From positions 47,646-111,645 of the forward strand of contig NZ_OENE01000055.1 of assembly GCF_900239495.1 (NCBI RefSeq): DNA of 64,000 nt, written 5' to 3'. The notes beneath the pieces were generated by a model. The model saw nothing but the letters and a program-made list of their open reading frames with translations, searched no databases and had not been told where the DNA came from. This document shows positions 60,437 to 64,000 of this stretch, in pieces. Every line of letters begins with the position of its first letter. Positions within the stretch are counted from its first letter, which is position 1. This stretch comes from Tenacibaculum finnmarkense genomovar ulcerans (GTDB taxonomy: Bacteria > Bacteroidota > Bacteroidia > Flavobacteriales > Flavobacteriaceae). The translations under genes and the position numbers were made by a program.

Positions 60437-62782
60437 ATGAACACACTTTTTAACTTTTTAAAACAGTACAAATTAAAAATAATTATTGCCAGTATATTAA
60501 TTGTTATTTATTATTCATGTTTACCGAAACAATTATTTTCAACACCAACATCAACCGTTGTAACTGCAAAAAACAATGAATTATTAGGAGCTGTTATAGC
60601 CAAAGATGGGCAGTGGCGATTTCCCGAATTAGATTCCGTACCTAAAAAATTTGAAGCCTGTATTTTACAATTTGAAGACGCTTATTTTTATCAGCATTTT
60701 GGTTTTAATCCAATATCAATAGGAAAAGCATTTATTCAAAATAGCAAAGCAAAACGAGTAATTAGAGGTGGAAGTACACTAACACAGCAAGTAATTCGAT
60801 TATCAAGAAAAAATAAAAGTAGATCTTATATCGAGAAAATAAAAGAACTCGTTTTGGCAACTCGATTAGAATTTCGATTATCAAAAGAAAATATTATAAA
60901 GTTATATGCTTCTCACGCTCCTTTCGGAGGAAATGTCGTTGGCTTAGAAATGGCTTCTTGGCGCTATTTCGGATTACAACCACATCAATTATCATGGGCA
61001 GAAACAGCTACTTTGGCAGTACTTCCAAATGCTCCTTCGTTAATTTATCCAGGGAAAAATCAAGAAAGATTAAAAGAAAAAAGAAATAGATTACTTAAAA
61101 AATTATATCAACAGAAAATTATAGATAAAATAACCTATCAATTATCTTTAGAAGAAACTTTGCCTCAAAAACCTTACGGATTACCAAACTTAGCACCACA
61201 CTTTGTGCAAGAAATAGCTAAAAAACATCAAGGAAAATATATACAAAGTTCTTTAGATATTCATTTGCAAAAACAAGTGAATACTTTAGTCAAACAACAT
61301 TATGAGCGTCAAAAACAAAATGAAGTATATAATATGTCTGTAGTAGTTTTAGATGTTGTTACCAGAAAAGTATTAAGTTATGTAGGAAACTCGCCAACAG
61401 ATAAAGCGCATCAAAAAGATGTAAACAATCTTATTTCGGCACGAAGTACGGGAAGTACTTTAAAACCTTTTTTATATGCACAAATGTTGCAATCAGGAGG
61501 TGTTTTACCCACACAATTAGTGGCTGATATTCCTATTGAAATTGCAGGTTACACACCAAAAAATTACGATTTAACTTTTGATGGTGCCGTTCCTGCCAAC
61601 CAAGCCTTAACCCGTTCTTTAAATATTCCATCGGTTTTAATGTTAAAATCATACGGATTAGAAAAATTTAGAGAAAATTTAAAAGCGTATCATATTAATG
61701 ACATCGATAAATCGGCAGATTATTATGGATTATCATTAATTTTAGGCGGAGCAGAAGCGAGTTTGTGGGATTTGTGTAAAACATTTGCCAGCTATGCGAG
61801 TATTGTAAATCATTTTGAAGCTACAAAACACCAGTATTATTCAAAGGAATTTATTGAGCCTAGTTATTTAAATTCGGATAAAATAAATTTCGGTAAAATT
61901 CAAGAAAACTACACACATATTGATGCAGGCGTAGCCTTTACAACATTAAATACTTTAACTCAAGTAAACAGACCTCTTGTCGATCAATCATGGAAATATT
62001 TTGATTCTTCTCAAAAAATAGGATGGAAAACAGGCACAAGTTTCGGTAATAAAGATGCTTGGGCAATTGGTGTAACCCCTAAATATGTTGTCGGAGTTTG
62101 GGTTGGAAATTCTGACGGAGAAGGAAGGCCTGATTTAACAGGCGTAGGAAGTGCCGCTCCTTTGTTGTTTAATGTTTTTGATGTGTTGCCAAAATCAGAT
62201 TGGTTTTTAGAACCTTTTGAAGCATTAATTGAAGAAGAAATTTGCGAAAAAAGCGGTTATTTAGCCTTACCAATTTGTAAATCAGTTATAAAGAGAATTC
62301 CTAAAAACGGCGTAAGAGCAAAGCCCTGCCCATATCACAAGCAAATAACAGTTGATGCGTCAGAAATTTTTCAAGTAACCTCTAATTGCGAAGCTGTAAG
62401 TAATATAAAAGCGAAAACTTGGTTTGTTTTGCCTCCTTTAATGGCACATTATTACAAGCAAAAAAACGCAAATTACCGTGAATTACCAAGCTTTAAAAAC
62501 GGCTGTAATGAGTTAGAAAATAATATGATGAGTTTTGTTTTTCCAACAAAATTTCGTTCTAAAATATCACTAACAAAAGGCGTTGAAAAATTAAATCCAA
62601 TTATTTTAAAAGTAACTCATAGTAGTGCCGATGCTGTTTTATATTGGTATTTAGACGGTGTTTTTATAGGCAATACGACTCAATATCACGAGCAGGCGAT
62701 AATTCCTAAAAAAGGAAACCATAAAATTATAGTAATAGACAATCTAGGAAATGAGAAAATTTGCTTTATAGCCGTCATTTAA
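60437..62782 (+). CDS. pbpC: Penicillin-binding protein 1C (bifunctional class A PBP)
   Basis: Membrane peptidoglycan synthase of 781 residues. One N-terminal membrane helix (13-28), a GT51 domain (Glu80 in LQFEDAYFYQHFG; RGGSTLTQQVIRL), and a transpeptidase domain with SxxK Ser340 (STLK), SLN, and KTG at 531-533 (WKTGTSFGNKDAW). The C-terminal part (about 695-781) is the BiPBP_C domain of the 1C type. In E. coli and many bacteria the gene is next to an alpha-2-macroglobulin gene (yfhM); here that neighbour is absent. A family A repeat begins six bases after the stop. Confidence 0.93.
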   Translation: MNTLFNFLKQYKLKIIIASILIVIYYSCLPKQLFSTPTSTVVTAKNNELLGAVIAKDGQWRFPELDSVPKKFEACILQFEDAYFYQHFGFNPISIGKAFIQNSKAKRVIRGGSTLTQQVIRLSRKNKSRSYIEKIKELVLATRLEFRLSKENIIKLYASHAPFGGNVVGLEMASWRYFGLQPHQLSWAETATLAVLPNAPSLIYPGKNQERLKEKRNRLLKKLYQQKIIDKITYQLSLEETLPQKPYGLPNLAPHFVQEIAKKHQGKYIQSSLDIHLQKQVNTLVKQHYERQKQNEVYNMSVVVLDVVTRKVLSYVGNSPTDKAHQKDVNNLISARSTGSTLKPFLYAQMLQSGGVLPTQLVADIPIEIAGYTPKNYDLTFDGAVPANQALTRSLNIPSVLMLKSYGLEKFRENLKAYHINDIDKSADYYGLSLILGGAEASLWDLCKTFASYASIVNHFEATKHQYYSKEFIEPSYLNSDKINFGKIQENYTHIDAGVAFTTLNTLTQVNRPLVDQSWKYFDSSQKIGWKTGTSFGNKDAWAIGVTPKYVVGVWVGNSDGEGRPDLTGVGSAAPLLFNVFDVLPKSDWFLEPFEALIEEEICEKSGYLALPICKSVIKRIPKNGVRAKPCPYHKQITVDASEIFQVTSNCEAVSNIKAKTWFVLPPLMAHYYKQKNANYRELPSFKNGCNELENNMMSFVFPTKFRSKISLTKGVEKLNPIILKVTHSSADAVLYWYLDGVFIGNTTQYHEQAIIPKKGNHKIIVIDNLGNEKICFIAVI

Positions 62783-62788
62783 TTTTTT

Positions 62789-62880
62789 TTGAAGCAATTT
62801 CCCGCTTTCCGCACTCGCTTTTTTTGTTTTTTAAAAAGAAAAACAAAAAAGAGCTCAAACAAAGCGTCAATCGGGGCTAG
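62789..62880 (-). repeat. Family A repeat (A7)
   Basis: TTGAAGCAATTTCCCGC to GTCAATCGGGGCTAG, 92 bp, with matching extra bases on both inner arms. The AAGCGTCAATC outer arm has lost two bases relative to other copies. Confidence 0.85.
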
Positions 62881-63185
62881 GCATTTGTGTTCATTTTGAT
62901 AATTTGATAAATCAATAATAATTTTTGCAAACCAAGCCAAACGACTATGAATTGGCTATTCGCGAGCATCTTTCAGGTGACGACAATAATCAAAATAACT
63001 TCAAATTTTAACACCTATATATATAAGGACAAAAATAAAGTAGGAGGTAAACCTATGTGTTCGCCTACCAGACTTGTTTGTATTTCATCTATTTATTCCT
63101 GTTTTTTTAGCTATTGTGAGCATTCTGCTCGTAATCGTAACGGTAACCGCAGCAATTGATTTATGTAAAACAGAAAACTGTAGGT
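62881..63185 (+). other. Non-repeat intergenic DNA with possible gene remnants
   Basis: No intact gene. One frame (62947-63159) is open but does not resemble a protein. Fragments in different frames do: PNDYELAIREHLSGDDNNQNN near 62935-62998, and a hydrophobic run LFIPVFLAIVSILLVIVTV near 63090-63145. A rare strong ribosome-binding-like AGGAGG precedes an ATG at 63054 (34 codons). These could be the debris of a lost gene. Confidence 0.35.
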
Positions 63186-63295
63186 ATAAATCAACGGCAA
63201 ATCAGGATGCTAAACTGAAATGAATTTCCTTTTTCGGATTAGATTTCTTATTTTTCTGTTATAAAAATTTTTGAAACGAAAATTAAACAGGCTTT
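63186..63295 (+). repeat. Family C repeat (C8)
   Basis: CAAATCAGGATGC near 63198 and the right terminus AATTAAACAGGCTTT at 63281-63295. The left part is missing or degenerate. Sequence between 63296 and 63536 shows no gene or repeat. Confidence 0.65.
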
Positions 63296-63536
63296 ACAAA
63301 TTAAAATTATTGCTAAATGCCGCCTATTTTACCCCAAAATCCAATAACAAGAAGTCAGACTAAAAAACCAATTAGCTGATAATCAGCAATACATTAAATT
63401 TGTTAAAAATAAATGTATAAAAAAGCTTAAAAACACAAAAAAGAGTCGTAAGTTTGTAGTCCATAACAGCGATATTGATTATCGTAGTGTTATAAACGTT
63501 CATTTGAAACATTTTTTAAAATAAGTTAAATTTAGC

Positions 63537-63568
63537 TTGTTTAAAACAAATTAAAAGATGTATATTTG
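63537..63568 (+). promoter_or_regulatory. Promoter of the rRNA operon
   Basis: TTG at 63537-63539 and TATATTTG at 63561-63568 are 21 bases apart. Transcription should start near 63575, leaving about 245 bases of leader before 16S. Confidence 0.8.
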
Positions 63569-63574
63569 CAACCG

Positions 63575-63819
63575 CTTTAAGAAATACACTAAAGCAAAAC
63601 GATCAAGAAATTTCGGAATGATTTTTAAGATAAAAATCAGTTAGTTCAATTCTAACATTTCTACAAAAAATGATAAGAGTAAAATCTCATCTGTAACTAA
63701 ATAAGTTACGTTCATTGAAAATATTGAAATTGACAGCGTAAATAAGAGTAGAATAACCACGTTCTATTAAATTAGAACAAATTCTTTTGAAACTTATTCA
63801 TTAATATTATTTAAAATAT
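63575..63819 (+). other. rRNA leader with boxA-like element
   Basis: The leader between the promoter and 16S holds GTTCATTGA at 63710-63718 followed by AAATATTGA, resembling the boxA-like GTTCTTTGACATATTG before 16S in Bacteroidota. That signal lets the antitermination complex read through rRNA. Boundaries are approximate. Confidence 0.55.
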
Positions 63820-64000
63820 ACAATGAAGAGTTTGATCCTGGCTCAGGATGAACGCTAGCGGCAGGCTTAACACATGCAAGTCGAGGGGTAACAGGTAGCT
63901 TGCTATGCTGACGACCGGCGAACGGGTGCGTAACGCGTATAGAATCTGCCTTGTACAGGAGGATAGCCTTTAGAAATGAAGATTAACACTCCATAATGTA
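63820..64000 (+). rRNA. 16S ribosomal RNA, 5' end (continues beyond the window)
   Basis: The first bases match AATGAAGAGTTTGATCCTGG, the universal 16S start, followed by CTCAGGATGAACGCTAGCGG, ACACATGCAAGTCGAGGGG and GGGTGCGTAACGCGTATAGA. The variable region around 63890-63915 and the following sequence look like Tenacibaculum or Polaribacter. Only about 181 bases are in the window; the tRNA genes and 23S usual in the spacer lie beyond it. Confidence 0.97.

Noticed and set aside
62947..63159. A 70-codon open frame before the rRNA operon
   Set aside because: Its composition is unlike real proteins of the region, and protein-like fragments lie in other frames. I treat the stretch as non-coding or decayed.

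Overview
The window looks like about 64 kb of chromosome from an AT-rich marine-type member of the Flavobacteriaceae (Bacteroidota), probably in the Tenacibaculum/Polaribacter neighbourhood. The evidence is the 5' end of a 16S rRNA gene at the right edge, Bacteroidota-type promoters (TTTG, about 20 bp, TAnnTTTG) in place of E. coli-type ones, almost no Shine-Dalgarno sequences, and many families typical of the group (HmuY, OstA-like, DUF6048/DUF6452, CCC-motif protein, BshA, split transketolase, Fur without a structural CxxC pair). The genus is an inference. I saw no transposase, integrase, phage gene, CRISPR array or tRNA.

Layout. 1-6.8 kb: a five-gene branched-chain amino acid operon, ilvD-ilvB-ilvN-ilvC-ilvA, whose promoter lies off the left edge. 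7-15.6 kb: a class III aminotransferase and an OstA-like envelope protein, a PLP decarboxylase, then a leftward spoT-fur-purA group. 16-17.3 kb: the ribosomal protein operon rpsF-rpsR-rplI. 17.8-22.2 kb: lysA, then pepT with a lipoprotein and a DUF3810 putative metallopeptidase. 22.3-27.4 kb: dnaB, a secreted amidotransferase-like protein, the N-terminal half of transketolase, and bshA. 27.5-32.2 kb: hydroxyacyl-CoA dehydrogenase, an FN3 lipoprotein, a Gfo/Idh oxidoreductase and pcm. 32.2-37 kb: a tiny lipoprotein missed by usual length cut-offs, a leaderless binding-protein-like gene coupled to a nucleoside phosphorylase, two HmuY lipoproteins, and a divergent di-haem peroxidase. 37.4-44.1 kb: SUI1, a 2OG-Fe oxygenase, rlmD with two envelope genes, OmpA and lipocalin lipoproteins, and a mechanosensitive-channel-like protein. 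44.6-54 kb: rocD, a large SF1 helicase, membrane proteins, ybaB and an S9 lipoprotein peptidase. 54-62.8 kb: a cysteine-synthase-like enzyme with a GlcG/HbpS protein, an alpha/beta hydrolase, a DbpA-like helicase, a Dus enzyme and pbpC. The rRNA operon promoter and leader follow.

Most coding content is ordinary housekeeping metabolism. The most unusual signal lies between genes. Three families of short non-coding repeats recur many times: family A (about 85-95 bp, 7 copies, able to form a long hairpin and possibly a pseudoknot), family B (about 138-150 bp, 4 full copies and 1 fragment, two nested inverted repeats), and family C (MITE-like, termini close to AGAGCCTGTTTAAATTT, 8 copies or fragments). 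They sit in composite islands in the order A-C-B, and at two places B is inserted inside C. Three further palindromes (called D, E and F here) occur once each. These account for most intergenic stretches longer than 300 bp.

Other points worth a look are the signal-less periplasmic-binding-protein-like gene overlapping a nucleoside phosphorylase operon, the head-to-head -7 boxes shared by the hmuY pair and the di-haem peroxidase, the missing C-terminal half of transketolase, and the structured-looking leader before rocD.
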